From JAALKW01 sp963974485 (GTDB lineage: Bacteria; Pseudomonadota; Gammaproteobacteria; Legionellales; Legionellaceae), in contig CAXBBS010000002.1 of NCBI GenBank assembly GCA_963974485.1, positions 124,001-188,000 of the forward strand: a stretch of 64,000 bases of DNA, given 5' to 3'. The number at the start of each line of letters is the position of its first letter. The stretch's first letter is position 1. A model generated the notes under the pieces. It made no database searches, was not told the origin of the DNA, and saw only the letters and a program-made list of their open reading frames with translations. The translations under genes and the position numbers were made by a program. This document shows, piece after piece, positions 28,521-37,858 of the stretch.

Positions 28521-29547
28521 ACGGTGTAAATAAGCGAAAACATCTAACTCTGAAAACAGTTGACTTACTAAGGTCGTCTTGACCACCATTACCAAAACTT
28601 TGGGCCCAGGCTTCATTCGATGAAGAAGTAACGCCCTCTGTTGAGCTCCAGTAAATACCTGTAGGGGAGAAGCCGCCTATCGTTGCAAAATCTGCATAAG
28701 CCGTATTCAATTGGCCTTTGGCAGGTAAAAACCAGCCTGTCGTATAACCACCCGTAATAGAGAGATCGTCACATAATTGTGCAGCGTAAGTTCCTACACC
28801 TAATGCCCCCACAATTGCAGCAGTGTTAGCCGCGCCATCTGTATCGCTTTGTGCTGTTACGCCGATCGTAATGCCATTACCACCCCATACAATACCAGTA
28901 CTATCATCTTCTGGGGTGGCTATTAATCCGCCGGTATCCGCAATCACCCCACCATCAGCTGGATCACCAACGGCTGCCGTAGTTTTTAACTCGAAACTTT
29001 GTGTGCCGGCGCCAGAGGTGCATGCATTAGGTGTGCCTAATGCACATGTAACAGCCACACACGCAAAGCTATTGTCTGAGAAATTGGATTGCGGTACATC
29101 ACTATTGGTGCTTTGTAAGGTGATTGCAACAGAGTTAATCGTTGTCATATCAGCAATACTTAGTTTTGCGCTCCCTACACTCCAGGTGGATGCAGCAACT
29201 AACCCAAAAGCAGTGCCGACACTGATCGTGTAGGATGTGCCATCGGGTGTAGAGTAAAAACCACTACCGGATTTAGCACCGGTACAATCATTTGTAGTAA
29301 AATAACCAAGCTTTACTTTAGCAACCGTTGTGGCATCGGTGCCGCCACTGGTATTCGTGGCCTGCTGAAAGTTGACGGTTTTTGTCGCGGTTAATATGCC
29401 TTTGCGCCAAGGCTCTGTGGGCGATATTTTCGTGAATAAATCCTGTGTTGTAATAGGTTTTGATTCAGCAAAGCCGAACGTAGGTATTAAACCCAAGGCG
29501 ACCAAAGTGATGAGCAACGCTCGTGGCTTAAAGATGACTCCTGTCAT
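28519..29547 (-). CDS. exported protein with a C-terminal DUF1566 (Lcl-type) domain
   Basis: A 342-residue protein with a Sec signal peptide cleaved near GFAES (about residue 28). The central part is Thr/Ser/Gly/Ala-rich, like surface proteins. The C-terminal ~100 residues carry the DUF1566/Lcl pattern GWFLPAKGQLN, GIYWSSTEG, AWAQSFGNG, and FRVRCFR. Related domains occur in Legionella Lcl, a collagen-like adhesin, but no collagen repeat is present here. An upstream TTG at 29559 is in frame, but GGAG is correctly placed only for the ATG at 29547. A 56-codon ORF lies just upstream. Confidence 0.82.
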   Translation of the reverse strand: MTGVIFKPRALLITLVALGLIPTFGFAESKPITTQDLFTKISPTEPWRKGILTATKTVNFQQATNTSGGTDATTVAKVKLGYFTTNDCTGAKSGSGFYSTPDGTSYTISVGTAFGLVAASTWSVGSAKLSIADMTTINSVAITLQSTNSDVPQSNFSDNSFACVAVTCALGTPNACTSGAGTQSFELKTTAAVGDPADGGVIADTGGLIATPEDDSTGIVWGGNGITIGVTAQSDTDGAANTAAIVGALGVGTYAAQLCDDLSITGGYTTGWFLPAKGQLNTAYADFATIGGFSPTGIYWSSTEGVTSSSNEAWAQSFGNGGQDDLSKSTVFRVRCFRLFTP

Positions 29548-29592
29548 GATGTTCTCCAAATTATATTTCGTTTAATGCTTTACGTCATTTCA

Positions 29593-29763
29593 TTAAGACT
29601 CTAATAAGCCATTGGACCCTTCTGGAACGTTTGAATTTCCGCTTTCTGGCCCAGAGTCAATCAAGATATAGACCATAGGGGGGACGTACTCAGAGCATTT
29701 CGTAGTATGCTGACTTATTGGCTGGGAAGAAATGCTCATATCTTTTATCTCTCGACTCATCAT
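29593..29763 (-). CDS. small ORF (56 residues) upstream of the DUF1566 gene
   Basis: This lies in the otherwise gene-free stretch 29548-29939. The frame starts MMSREIKDMSISSQP and ends EGSNGLLES before TAA. AAGGA lies 9 nt before the ATG, a good ribosome binding site. The short hydrophobic stretch MVYILI is followed by a Gly/Ser/Glu/Asn-rich tail. It is on the same strand as the DUF1566 gene, 45 bp upstream, so the two could share a transcript. No family is recognised, and it may be chance or a leader peptide. Beyond it, 29764-29939 holds only AT-rich sequence and the vapBC control region. Confidence 0.35.
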   Translation of the reverse strand: MMSREIKDMSISSQPISQHTTKCSEYVPPMVYILIDSGPESGNSNVPEGSNGLLES

Positions 29764-29939
29764 CTCATCATGTCCTTACTATTTGATTAATACAGCCCAC
29801 TATATCAATAAATAAATAAATAAAACTTAGTTAATTTGGCCCTCTCGCGTCATTATACCCGTATTCGCGGAGTATGTTATTTACAACGTATGTGATATAC
29901 TAAGATATATACCATAAAATACTTCTCGGGAGATCTGTC

Positions 29940-30212
29940 ATGTCTAAAGCCGCAAAACTATTCATGAACGGTAGGAGCCAAGCGGTTCGCTTACCAGCAA
30001 GCTGCCGATTTGAAGGTGACGAAGTGTTTATACACCGAGATTCAAAATCAGGCGATGTGATTTTATCGGCTCACCCCGATTCATGGGATGATTTTTTTAA
30101 TTTACTTAAAACAACTCATGCACCTGATGATTTTTTAAATCAAGCCGAACGATCAGAGCAACTTGATTTAAAAAACCTTCGTGCCCCATTGGATGGTTGG
30201 GGTAATGCATGA
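29940..30212 (+). CDS. vapB: VapB-type antitoxin (AbrB/SpoVT fold)
   Basis: A 90-residue antitoxin. The N-terminal DNA-binding swapped-hairpin domain is typical (AKLFMNGRSQAVRLPA, then FEGDEVFI). The C-terminal part (SWDDFFNLL onward) is expected to wrap and inhibit the toxin. GGGAG precedes the ATG. An imperfect inverted repeat spans about 29889-29916 just upstream and could be the autoregulatory operator. The stop overlaps the vapC start as ATGA. Confidence 0.9.
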   Translation: MSKAAKLFMNGRSQAVRLPASCRFEGDEVFIHRDSKSGDVILSAHPDSWDDFFNLLKTTHAPDDFLNQAERSEQLDLKNLRAPLDGWGNA

Positions 30213-30619
30213 AATATATTTTAGATACCCATACCGTCAGTCATCTTCTAAAAAAGCATCCTGAAGTCCAGCAACGTATACAATCAAAAGCTATGTCTTC
30301 AATATATATTTCATCTATCACTGAAGCAGAGCTACACTTCGGGCTGGCTAAACGTTCGAAGGCCATAGCACTACATCAACTTGTTCATGAGTTTTTAATT
30401 CGAGTTAAAGTTTTATCATGGGATAGTCATACAGCAAAGTGCTACGGCTCACTAAGAGCTCATATACAACAACAAGGTAAAGCATTAGCATCTCTTGATT
30501 TACTTATCGCGACACATGCGGTGCAACATAACGCCACGCTTATTACAAACAACAAAGCCTTTCGTCAAATTGATGCTTTAAAAACAGAAGATTGGCTAGA
30601 GCATTTACCTAAGGATTAA
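30209..30619 (+). CDS. vapC: VapC-type PIN-domain ribonuclease toxin
   Basis: A 136-residue PIN-domain protein. VapC toxins cleave specific RNAs, often tRNA(fMet) or rRNA. The acidic site is visible: Asp6 (ILDTHTVS), Glu41 (SITEAELHFG) and Asp97 (LASLDLLIATHA), with LITNNKAF at the fourth position. His8 replaces the Asn usually found after LDT, a small deviation. The catalytic set otherwise looks intact. It is translationally coupled to vapB and followed after 2 bp by ygfZ. Confidence 0.9.
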   Translation: MKYILDTHTVSHLLKKHPEVQQRIQSKAMSSIYISSITEAELHFGLAKRSKAIALHQLVHEFLIRVKVLSWDSHTAKCYGSLRAHIQQQGKALASLDLLIATHAVQHNATLITNNKAFRQIDALKTEDWLEHLPKD

Positions 30620-30621
30620 TA

Positions 30622-31527
30622 ATGATGATTCACCCAATCCCAACACAAAACACCCTCTTTGACTTACCGCACTTAAGCATCCTTAATCTTATCGGCGAAA
30701 AAGCTTCTGAATTTTTACAAGGTCAAATCAGTTGCGATGCGAACCAAGTCAATGCAAACACCATGCGGCAAGGTGCTTTATGCAACCTAAAAGGCCGTGT
30801 GCTTGCTTTACCTGATGTTTTATCTTGGCATGGCTTAAAACTTATTTTGCCTAAAAATTTACTTGAGAAAACCCAAAAATCACTTGCGGCCACAGCGATG
30901 CTCTCGCGTGTATCCCTTGAGCATGACACACAATATCATATGCTTGGGTTTTATCTGTATGATGTCAAACAAGCACTGCCGCTCGAAGGCGTCTGGCCTT
31001 CTGATAAAAATGCTGTGCTCGTGCATGATAACGCCTGCGCCTATTATTTAGGCGATAATTTTTATCTGATGCTTGTTGATACGAACCAACTTAAAGCAAT
31101 TAAAGCCTCGTTTGAACAAAAAAACTTACTTCAAGATTCAGATGCGTGGCATGCGCTTCGCTTACAACACGGTGAAATCCAAATCTATCCTGAGTCACGC
31201 GGTGTATTTTTACCGCATCGGCTTGGATTACAGAATACAGGGCATTTAAACTTTGACAAAGGCTGTTACAAAGGCCAAGAGATTATTGCTCGAACGCATT
31301 ACCGCGCTAAAATTAAGCATGTCATGAAAGTGTTTACGATTGAAACATCTGAGGCTTTAATGCCTGGCCTTCGTATCATGACAGAAGACGGTGCGCGAGA
31401 AGTAGGTGAATTAGTTGATTTCTGTCATCTGAGCAACAGCAACCACGTCATGATTGCAGCGAGCCTTCTGATTGAGCATCCGGACACGATGCGCTTCGAA
31501 GATCAGGGACAGGCATTTAAGATTTAA
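30622..31527 (+). CDS. ygfZ: tRNA-modifying/Fe-S assembly factor YgfZ (folate-binding)
   Basis: A GcvT-like folate-binding protein that in E. coli supports Fe-S enzymes such as MiaB. The 301-residue protein carries the family signature KGCYKGQE at residues 213-220, with the essential Cys215. It starts 2 bp after vapC, so in this genome it appears to be transcribed with the toxin-antitoxin pair. No separate promoter was seen. Its end overlaps the convergent cupin gene by 4 bp. Confidence 0.92.
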   Translation: MMIHPIPTQNTLFDLPHLSILNLIGEKASEFLQGQISCDANQVNANTMRQGALCNLKGRVLALPDVLSWHGLKLILPKNLLEKTQKSLAATAMLSRVSLEHDTQYHMLGFYLYDVKQALPLEGVWPSDKNAVLVHDNACAYYLGDNFYLMLVDTNQLKAIKASFEQKNLLQDSDAWHALRLQHGEIQIYPESRGVFLPHRLGLQNTGHLNFDKGCYKGQEIIARTHYRAKIKHVMKVFTIETSEALMPGLRIMTEDGAREVGELVDFCHLSNSNHVMIAASLLIEHPDTMRFEDQGQAFKI

Positions 31528-31934
31528 GTTTGTTTATAAAACGTATCGGCCATATCAAACGCTGTTGTTGTCATCTCTAAAGCAATGGTGTGCTGAATAG
31601 CCTCAAAACCATGACCTATATGTGGGGGAATCGTAATTTTATCCCCTTTGGTGTGTATTATCTCGGTAATTTCATCTGGATTATCGGCCTCCCAGTACAG
31701 GGCTTTGATTTGGCCAGTAATAATATACAAAATTTCAAGCTTATTTTTATGGTAATGATTACCACGAACACCTGTGCCAGGAACAAACTCGATAATACCC
31801 GTGAATTTTACGTCTTCCACAGGATTAATATAGGCTGTATCCCCTTTAGGAAAAGCTTTAAAGCCATTCGGCTTAGGCGAGTTCATGTCGGGTTCAAGTT
31901 GTTTGTAGTGCTCGATGTGTAGTTTATTGAGCAT
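31524..31934 (-). CDS. cupin-domain protein
   Basis: A 136-residue single-domain cupin. Motif 1 is visible as VRGNHYHKNKLEILYIITG, with two histidines and a glutamate as metal ligands. Motif 2 is IPPHIGHGFEAI. The arrangement resembles cupins of sugar-nucleotide and polysaccharide metabolism, but the substrate is unknown. It is last in the ppsA operon, and its start lies inside the end of the MurG gene (11 bp overlap). Confidence 0.8.
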   Translation of the reverse strand: MLNKLHIEHYKQLEPDMNSPKPNGFKAFPKGDTAYINPVEDVKFTGIIEFVPGTGVRGNHYHKNKLEILYIITGQIKALYWEADNPDEITEIIHTKGDKITIPPHIGHGFEAIQHTIALEMTTTAFDMADTFYKQT

Positions 31935-33009
31935 TAGAATTGACCGTGGTTTGAATCAAATCAACCAAAGCATCCGTCGCTGATACAATACCCAATGTTT
32001 TAATTTCAGCAGTAATTAAATCTCGACGGGCATAGACATCATCCAACGCATCACGTACATCGTTTGAGGTCATGTGTTCTTCGTCTAAAATCACGCTCAC
32101 GCCTTTTTTTTCAAAATAACGCGCGTTATCAATTTGATCACCACGGCTATAGCGGCGTGAAAGCGGCACAAGCACATGCGGTTTTTCTAACGCTAAAATT
32201 TCATACAATGCATTAGCGCCTGAGCGTGATAGAATAATATCGCTCGCAGCAAATAAATCAGGTAGTTCTTGGGTCGCATATTCTAATTGGAAATAACCCT
32301 CGCGTCCGCTCAAGTTAGCATCAAGCTTGCCCGCACCACACAAATGTATGATATTAAAACGCGCACACATATCATCGAGTTGCTCGCGAATACTCGTATT
32401 TAACACCTGGGCGCCTTGGCTCCCACCAATAACAAGCACGCACGGTTTTTTATCCGCATTAAAACCACACCGCGCTAAACCCGCGTCACGATTGCCTTGC
32501 AGTAGCTCGGGTCGAATGGGCGTGCCTGTGACACGTACTTTACTTAAATCTTTAAAATATTTTTTACCTGCATCAAACGTCACACAAACCGTCGTGACAA
32601 ACGGAAAGCTGAGTTTATTGGCAAGGCCTGGTGTCAAATCTGATTCATGAGCAATCACAGGTATACGATTCAGCCAAGCGCCTATTACAACCGGTAAGGC
32701 AACGAAGCCCCCTTTTGAAAAAACCAGTTTAGGTTTAAGTTTTCGGAGAAGCCAATACGACTGCAACACACCTAGAAGCAATTTAAACGGTGTTAAGGCG
32801 GTTTTCAAACTAAAATGACGTCTTAGCTTACCTGATTGCACCGCGTGGTACAGAATGCCCTCTGCTTCAACCAGTTGACGTTCAACACCGGAATTTGAAC
32901 CCACATAATGAATAGCATACTTCGATGCGAGTTCATGAATTAAAGCAAGATTCGGGGTTACATGCCCAGCTGTACCACCGCCGGTAAAAACTAAGGTATG
33001 CTGACTCAT
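31924..33009 (-). CDS. murG: MurG-type UDP-GlcNAc transferase of Firmicutes-like form
   Basis: MurG adds GlcNAc to lipid I to make lipid II at the inner leaflet of the membrane. This 361-residue protein has the N-terminal VFTGGGTAGHVTPNLALI and the C-terminal donor-site features of the family. Several strings match what I remember of the Bacillus cereus-group form: IPVIAHESDLTPGLANK, VTGTPIRPELLQGNR, and LVPLSRRYSRGDQIDNA. The gammaproteobacterial dcw-cluster form has a different HEQNG-type loop. It lies outside any dcw cluster and between nadC and a cupin. That suggests transfer and either replacement or a second copy. The ATG at 33009 follows the nadC stop by 1 nt. A TTG at 33018 is also open. 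Confidence 0.85.
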   Translation of the reverse strand: MSQHTLVFTGGGTAGHVTPNLALIHELASKYAIHYVGSNSGVERQLVEAEGILYHAVQSGKLRRHFSLKTALTPFKLLLGVLQSYWLLRKLKPKLVFSKGGFVALPVVIGAWLNRIPVIAHESDLTPGLANKLSFPFVTTVCVTFDAGKKYFKDLSKVRVTGTPIRPELLQGNRDAGLARCGFNADKKPCVLVIGGSQGAQVLNTSIREQLDDMCARFNIIHLCGAGKLDANLSGREGYFQLEYATQELPDLFAASDIILSRSGANALYEILALEKPHVLVPLSRRYSRGDQIDNARYFEKKGVSVILDEEHMTSNDVRDALDDVYARRDLITAEIKTLGIVSATDALVDLIQTTVNSNAQ

Positions 33010-33010
33010 T

Positions 33011-33865
33011 TCATGCAATCTCTTTTAATAATAAACTCAAATCAATGGCACGCACAGATTTAGTAATCGCACCTACGGATATATAATCTACACCTGTTTC
33101 AGCAATTTTTCGAAGTGTCGCTAACTCAACCCCACCTGAGGCTTCTAAAATAATATTATTATTATTTTTATTCATAGCAACGGCTTCAGTAAGCATCGCA
33201 TAATCAAAATTATCAAGTAAAATACGATCAGGTTTAGCTAAGATAGCCTCTCGGAGTTCATCTAGATTCTCAACTTCAACTTCAATCCATTTGCCTAAGC
33301 CCTGCTGCCTTGCTTGCTTTACGGCTGCTGTAATTGATCCGCAGGCTTTGATATGATTTTCTTTGATAAGCACCGCATCATACAATCCAAAACGATGATT
33401 CACGCCGCCACCGCAACGCACCGCATATTTTTGCGCCAAGCGAAGACCAGGCAATGTTTTACGTGTATCTAAAAGCTGCGTATGACAGCCCTCCAAACAC
33501 TTAACATATCGCCGTGTCTCTGTCGCCGTACCGGATAAAGTCTGTAAAAAATTAAGCGCTGCGCGCTCACCCATTAATATAGCCCGTGTAGGACCATAAA
33601 TTTTAGCGAGCACACACGGTTCAGATAAATAATCACCTTCTTTGACCTGCCAATCAAGTTTAATCCTTGAATTAAGTTCAAAAAAAACTTGATTAACCCA
33701 GGGGATACCGCACACAACCATCGGTTCACGAGAAATAATTTCGGCATGCGTCATGGCATGCTTTGGTAGCAATGCAGCGGTTAAATCACACTGACCAACA
33801 TCTTCGACTAAAGCCTTAACAACATCTTCAAGCAAAGCACTTTTATCCCATGCTATAACACTCAC
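33011..33865 (-). CDS. nadC: nicotinate-nucleotide pyrophosphorylase (quinolinate phosphoribosyltransferase)
   Basis: Converts quinolinate and PRPP to nicotinate mononucleotide in de novo NAD synthesis. The 284-residue length is typical. Substrate-binding DTRKTLPGLRLAQKYAVRCG, then GGVNHRFGLYDAVLIKENH, and C-terminal LEASGGV and DYISVGAITKS are all present. The frame is open to 33907. The GTG at 33865, which overlaps the antiporter stop as GTGA and follows AGGTGG, gives the normal length. nadA and nadB lie at 42.2 and 39.2 kb, nadD at 63.1 kb. Confidence 0.95.
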   Translation of the reverse strand: MSVIAWDKSALLEDVVKALVEDVGQCDLTAALLPKHAMTHAEIISREPMVVCGIPWVNQVFFELNSRIKLDWQVKEGDYLSEPCVLAKIYGPTRAILMGERAALNFLQTLSGTATETRRYVKCLEGCHTQLLDTRKTLPGLRLAQKYAVRCGGGVNHRFGLYDAVLIKENHIKACGSITAAVKQARQQGLGKWIEVEVENLDELREAILAKPDRILLDNFDYAMLTEAVAMNKNNNNIILEASGGVELATLRKIAETGVDYISVGAITKSVRAIDLSLLLKEIA

Positions 33866-35325
33866 GCTTCCACCTGTTTTTGCTTTCCATAACGTGCCTT
33901 CATCCACGGCGGCGCCATGAATGTTGTGATAATAACCATAAGAATTATCGCAGAAAAAAGCTCATCTGAGAGCACACCGAGTGTGCGACCTATTGAGGCA
34001 AAAACTAAGCCTACTTCACCTCGAGGTAGCATACCAATACCAATCAGTAAACGATCATCCGTTTTGGCGGCACCCAAACCGCATGCAAGTTTTCCAAGTA
34101 CTGCCGCTAACGTTAAACCTAAAGCAATCACCAGCACATGCCAATCTAAAAACGATTCTAATTTTACTTGAATACCGATTAACATAAAAAACAACGGTGC
34201 TAGCAAAGCTTCCAAAGGTGCAACAAGATCTCGAATTTGTTTATCGGGTTTTCCCTCAAGCGCATGCCCATCAAAAAATCCGTCGTGAATAATCAAACCT
34301 GCAGCAAAAGCACCAATAATACTCGCCAATTGCGCCAAGGTTGCAAGCCAAGCGAGTGCCATCACAAATACAAACGAAATCGCAAGCTTAGACTCCCAAG
34401 GCTCTAAAAAACGGAATGCATGCACCATTTGACGTAGTACCCATGGACCAATTAAAAGCACGCCAGCAAAAAACAAAATAACTTGCATAACCACATGGAC
34501 AAGCACACCAATTTCAATCACACCCGTCAACACCACACTACTGACTATGGCTAGTATAATCAGGCCGAGCACATCATCAATCATGGCCGCACCTAAGATG
34601 GTCTTAGCTTCTCGTGTGCGTAATTTATTCATTTCTTTTAATACACGTGCGGTAATACCCACACTTGTTGCTGATAACGTTGCCGCTAAAAATAAATCGG
34701 TTTTAAGCGAGCCTTCAGGCATAAGTAACAACGTCACCAAAAACCCTAGCAATATAGGCACTAAGACGCCTAACAACGCGACACGCATCGACTCTTTTCC
34801 CGTGTGCATGATTTCATCGATCGATGTTTCTAAGCCCACCATAAATAATAGAAAAATAACACCGTAACGTGAAAAACTATCCACCACATAAGCCACACGA
34901 ATAAGATTTATTCCGTTGTGCCCCTGCAAAACAGCAATGACTTTTTGCGCTTCCGGCAAAGTCGGAAAATGCATCGTAACCGCTGCCGTAAGCGTTGCTC
35001 CAGATATAACCTCACCCATGATTTCAAAAATTGCGCCACCCTCTCGTAGCACAATTGCAAGCGGCAAACCGAAAAAATAACACAGGTTGCCGAGCAATAC
35101 ACCCATCAGTAACTCACCTAAAACGCCGGGTTGATGGACCAATTGCGCTGCATAACGTCCCATTAATCCAAAAAAGAAAATAAGCGTGACCCAAAGTACC
35201 ACTGAAGCCACGGGATCGGCATGTCCGTTACTACCCTTTGTTAAGGCAAAGCTAGGTATAGCTACGCATACAAACAATAACAACAAAACAATACGTCGTT
35301 TTATTGAAATTTCAGAAAAGCTCAT
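33862..35325 (-). CDS. CPA2-family cation/proton antiporter
   Basis: A 487-residue integral membrane protein with about 13 hydrophobic segments after a signal-like N-terminus (cleavage possible near SFA, residue 27). Family features include GVLGELLMGVLLGNL, VGLETSIDEIM, MIDDVLGLIILA and LPRGEVGLVFAS. The MIDD aspartate pair fits an electrogenic Na+/H+ exchanger, while Kef-type potassium efflux proteins share the fold. No TrkA-N domain is present. It is coupled by 4-bp overlaps to ppsA upstream and nadC downstream. Confidence 0.87.
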   Translation of the reverse strand: MSFSEISIKRRIVLLLLFVCVAIPSFALTKGSNGHADPVASVVLWVTLIFFFGLMGRYAAQLVHQPGVLGELLMGVLLGNLCYFFGLPLAIVLREGGAIFEIMGEVISGATLTAAVTMHFPTLPEAQKVIAVLQGHNGINLIRVAYVVDSFSRYGVIFLLFMVGLETSIDEIMHTGKESMRVALLGVLVPILLGFLVTLLLMPEGSLKTDLFLAATLSATSVGITARVLKEMNKLRTREAKTILGAAMIDDVLGLIILAIVSSVVLTGVIEIGVLVHVVMQVILFFAGVLLIGPWVLRQMVHAFRFLEPWESKLAISFVFVMALAWLATLAQLASIIGAFAAGLIIHDGFFDGHALEGKPDKQIRDLVAPLEALLAPLFFMLIGIQVKLESFLDWHVLVIALGLTLAAVLGKLACGLGAAKTDDRLLIGIGMLPRGEVGLVFASIGRTLGVLSDELFSAIILMVIITTFMAPPWMKARYGKQKQVEA

Positions 35326-37736
35326 GACAGCACATCCAAAGACTCAGAGCTCTGTTTTGCAAGCATTAAACTGGTTTCAATCACGGAGTCTGGATTTAAC
35401 GATACACTTTCAATGCCTTCATTCATAAGCCACATCGCTAAATCAGGATGGTCCGAAGGGCCTTGTCCGCATATGCCCACATATTTTCCTGCACGCTTAC
35501 AAGCCGTGATCGCCATACGAAGCAAAACTTTAACTGCAGGGTCGCGCTCATCAAATTGCTCAGCAACCAGACCCGAGTCACGGTCAAGTCCCAGCGTTAA
35601 CTGAGTTAAATCGTTGGATCCAATTGAAAACCCATCAAAATGCTCTAAAAATGCATCTGCTAATAAAGCATTAGACGGCAGTTCACACATCATAATAATG
35701 CGTAAACCTGCTTGACCGCGTTCGAGCCCATGCTCTTTAAGCACATCAATCACAGACGAAGCCTCATGCACAGTACGAACAAACGGAATCATGATTTCTA
35801 CATTATCAAACCCCATCGATTCGCGAACTTGTTTAACAGCCAAGCATTCAAGCGCGAAACATTCTGCAAAATCAGGTGAGACATAACGCGAAGCACCACG
35901 GAATCCAAGCATTGGATTTTCTTCGTCTGGCTCATACAACGGGCCACCTAAAAGATTTGCATACTCGTTGGATTTAAAATCAGATAATCGAACAATCACC
36001 GGCTTTGGATAAAATGCAGCAGCAATCGTCGCAATACCTTCTTTGATTCGTTCAACATAATAAGCCACAGGTGATGCGTACGCTGCTGTTTTGTCTGCGA
36101 TTTGTTGCTTCAGTTCAAGATCGTCTAAATCATCAAAATCTAATAACGCTTTAGGGTGAATGCCGATGGAGTTTGAAATCAAAAATTCTAATCGAGCAAG
36201 ACCAACACCTGCATTAGGAATGGAGCGAAAAGAAAACGCGCGATCGGGATTTCCGACATTTAGCATGACTTTTAGCGGTAATTCAGGCAGTTTTTCTATA
36301 TCAATCACAGAACGCTCAAACGGTACAAGCCCTGCATACACATAACCCGTGTCACCTTCAGCACAACTCACGGTTGCATCGTCACCATCTCGCAAATGTA
36401 CGGTCGCATCGCCACACCCAACAACAGCTGGAATACCGAGTTCGCGTGCAATAATGGCAGCGTGGCACGTGCGTCCACCTCGGTTCGTGACAATGGCTGA
36501 AGCACGTTTCATCACCGGTTCCCAATCAGGATCGGTCATGTCTGAAACAAGCACATCACCCGGCTCAACACGATGCATTTCACTCACATCGTTGATGACG
36601 CGCACACGCCCCTGTCCGATACGCTGACCAATGCTTCGCCCTTCGACCATCACGTTGCCCGGGCGTTTTAATGCATAGCGCTCAAGCACCTGTTTTTCTG
36701 ACGCAGCAGAGCGACTTTTAACCGTTTCAGGGCGTGCTTGTAAAATATAGAGCTTGCCATCAATACCATCTTTACCCCACTCAATATCCATAGGGCGACC
36801 ATAATGCGCTTCAATAATCATGGCTTGTCGTGCTAATTGTTCAATATCGTTGGAATTCAATGAAAATTGTTGACGTCGTACCTTATCAACATCTTGAATC
36901 ATGACACGAGAATCGGCGCTTATATCACTATTGAACACCATTTCAAGTGCTTTATCACCTAAATTACGACGAACAATGGCAGGGCGACCTTCTGAAAGTG
37001 CAGGTTTGTACACATAAAATTCATCGGGATTAACGGCGCCCTGAACCACCATTTCGCCTAAACCATAGGACGAAGTAATAAACACCACGTGATCAAAGCC
37101 AGATTCGGTGTCCATCGTAAACATCACGCCGCTTGCGCCGCAATCACTACGCACCATTTGTTGCACACCAACAGATAGAGCAACATCGTCATGCGAGAAA
37201 TTTTGGTGGACGCGATAAGCAATGGCGCGATCGTTGTATAGCGAAGCAAAAACTTCTTTCATTGCAATCAACACAGCGTCCGCACCTTGGATATTCAAGA
37301 GCGTTTCTTGCTGGCCGGCAAACGAAGCATCAGGTAAATCTTCTGCTGTCGCCGATGATCGCACAGCAACCGTAAAATCGGTATGGCCAATAGCCTGCTC
37401 TAAATTGGCATAGGCATCGCGTATCGCTGCTTCAAATACCGATGAAAAAGCTGTTTCCATCATCATGGTACGAATTTTAGAGCCGATACGGGCTAATTCG
37501 GATACATCATCTACGTTTAAGCCTAGAAGTGCTTGTTGAATTTTTTGTCCGAGATTATTTTCAGCTAAAAACTCACGAAATGCATCGGCTGTTGTTGCAA
37601 AACCGCCAGGAACAGGTACATCAGCGCTACTGAGCTGACTTATCATTTCACCTAGCGAGGCATTTTTTCCACCTACACGATCAAGATCTTTCATGCTTAA
37701 GTTCTGAAAAAGAACAGTTTGCGTGCTGACAGTCAT
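35322..37736 (-). CDS. ppsA: phosphoenolpyruvate synthase
   Basis: Makes PEP from pyruvate and ATP for gluconeogenesis. The 804-residue protein has the N-terminal ATP-grasp pyruvate-phosphate dikinase domain (KNASLGEMISQL onward). The swivelling phosphohistidine domain carries GGRTCHAAIIAREL with His425. The C-terminal PEP/pyruvate barrel includes GFRGASRY, SIGSNDLTQL and GICGQGPSDHP with its catalytic cysteine. It heads a five-gene overlapping operon and is divergent from purB across 122 bp. GAGAGGG precedes the ATG. It fits growth on amino acids together with the malic enzyme at 61.4 kb. Confidence 0.96.
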   Translation of the reverse strand: MTVSTQTVLFQNLSMKDLDRVGGKNASLGEMISQLSSADVPVPGGFATTADAFREFLAENNLGQKIQQALLGLNVDDVSELARIGSKIRTMMMETAFSSVFEAAIRDAYANLEQAIGHTDFTVAVRSSATAEDLPDASFAGQQETLLNIQGADAVLIAMKEVFASLYNDRAIAYRVHQNFSHDDVALSVGVQQMVRSDCGASGVMFTMDTESGFDHVVFITSSYGLGEMVVQGAVNPDEFYVYKPALSEGRPAIVRRNLGDKALEMVFNSDISADSRVMIQDVDKVRRQQFSLNSNDIEQLARQAMIIEAHYGRPMDIEWGKDGIDGKLYILQARPETVKSRSAASEKQVLERYALKRPGNVMVEGRSIGQRIGQGRVRVINDVSEMHRVEPGDVLVSDMTDPDWEPVMKRASAIVTNRGGRTCHAAIIARELGIPAVVGCGDATVHLRDGDDATVSCAEGDTGYVYAGLVPFERSVIDIEKLPELPLKVMLNVGNPDRAFSFRSIPNAGVGLARLEFLISNSIGIHPKALLDFDDLDDLELKQQIADKTAAYASPVAYYVERIKEGIATIAAAFYPKPVIVRLSDFKSNEYANLLGGPLYEPDEENPMLGFRGASRYVSPDFAECFALECLAVKQVRESMGFDNVEIMIPFVRTVHEASSVIDVLKEHGLERGQAGLRIIMMCELPSNALLADAFLEHFDGFSIGSNDLTQLTLGLDRDSGLVAEQFDERDPAVKVLLRMAITACKRAGKYVGICGQGPSDHPDLAMWLMNEGIESVSLNPDSVIETSLMLAKQSSESLDVLS

Positions 37737-37858
37737 AAACCCTCTCGATTCCTTCGAAAAATTAAACTTATTCTACTGAAATTCATGCCACGTGCAACTT
37801 CTATCGTAATGAATAATCGACTATCATAAGGCATATTTATTTAACGCATCTATTTTTC

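Noticed and set aside
29881..29925. AT-rich inverted repeats before vapB as a confirmed operator
   Set aside because: The repeat (29889-29916) is imperfect and AT-rich, so it is mentioned only as possible in the vapB entry.
31524..31527. Tail-to-tail 4-bp overlap of ygfZ and the cupin gene as an antisense control element
   Set aside because: Short convergent overlaps are frequent in this window (also at 24980, 48743 and 63707) and need no special explanation.
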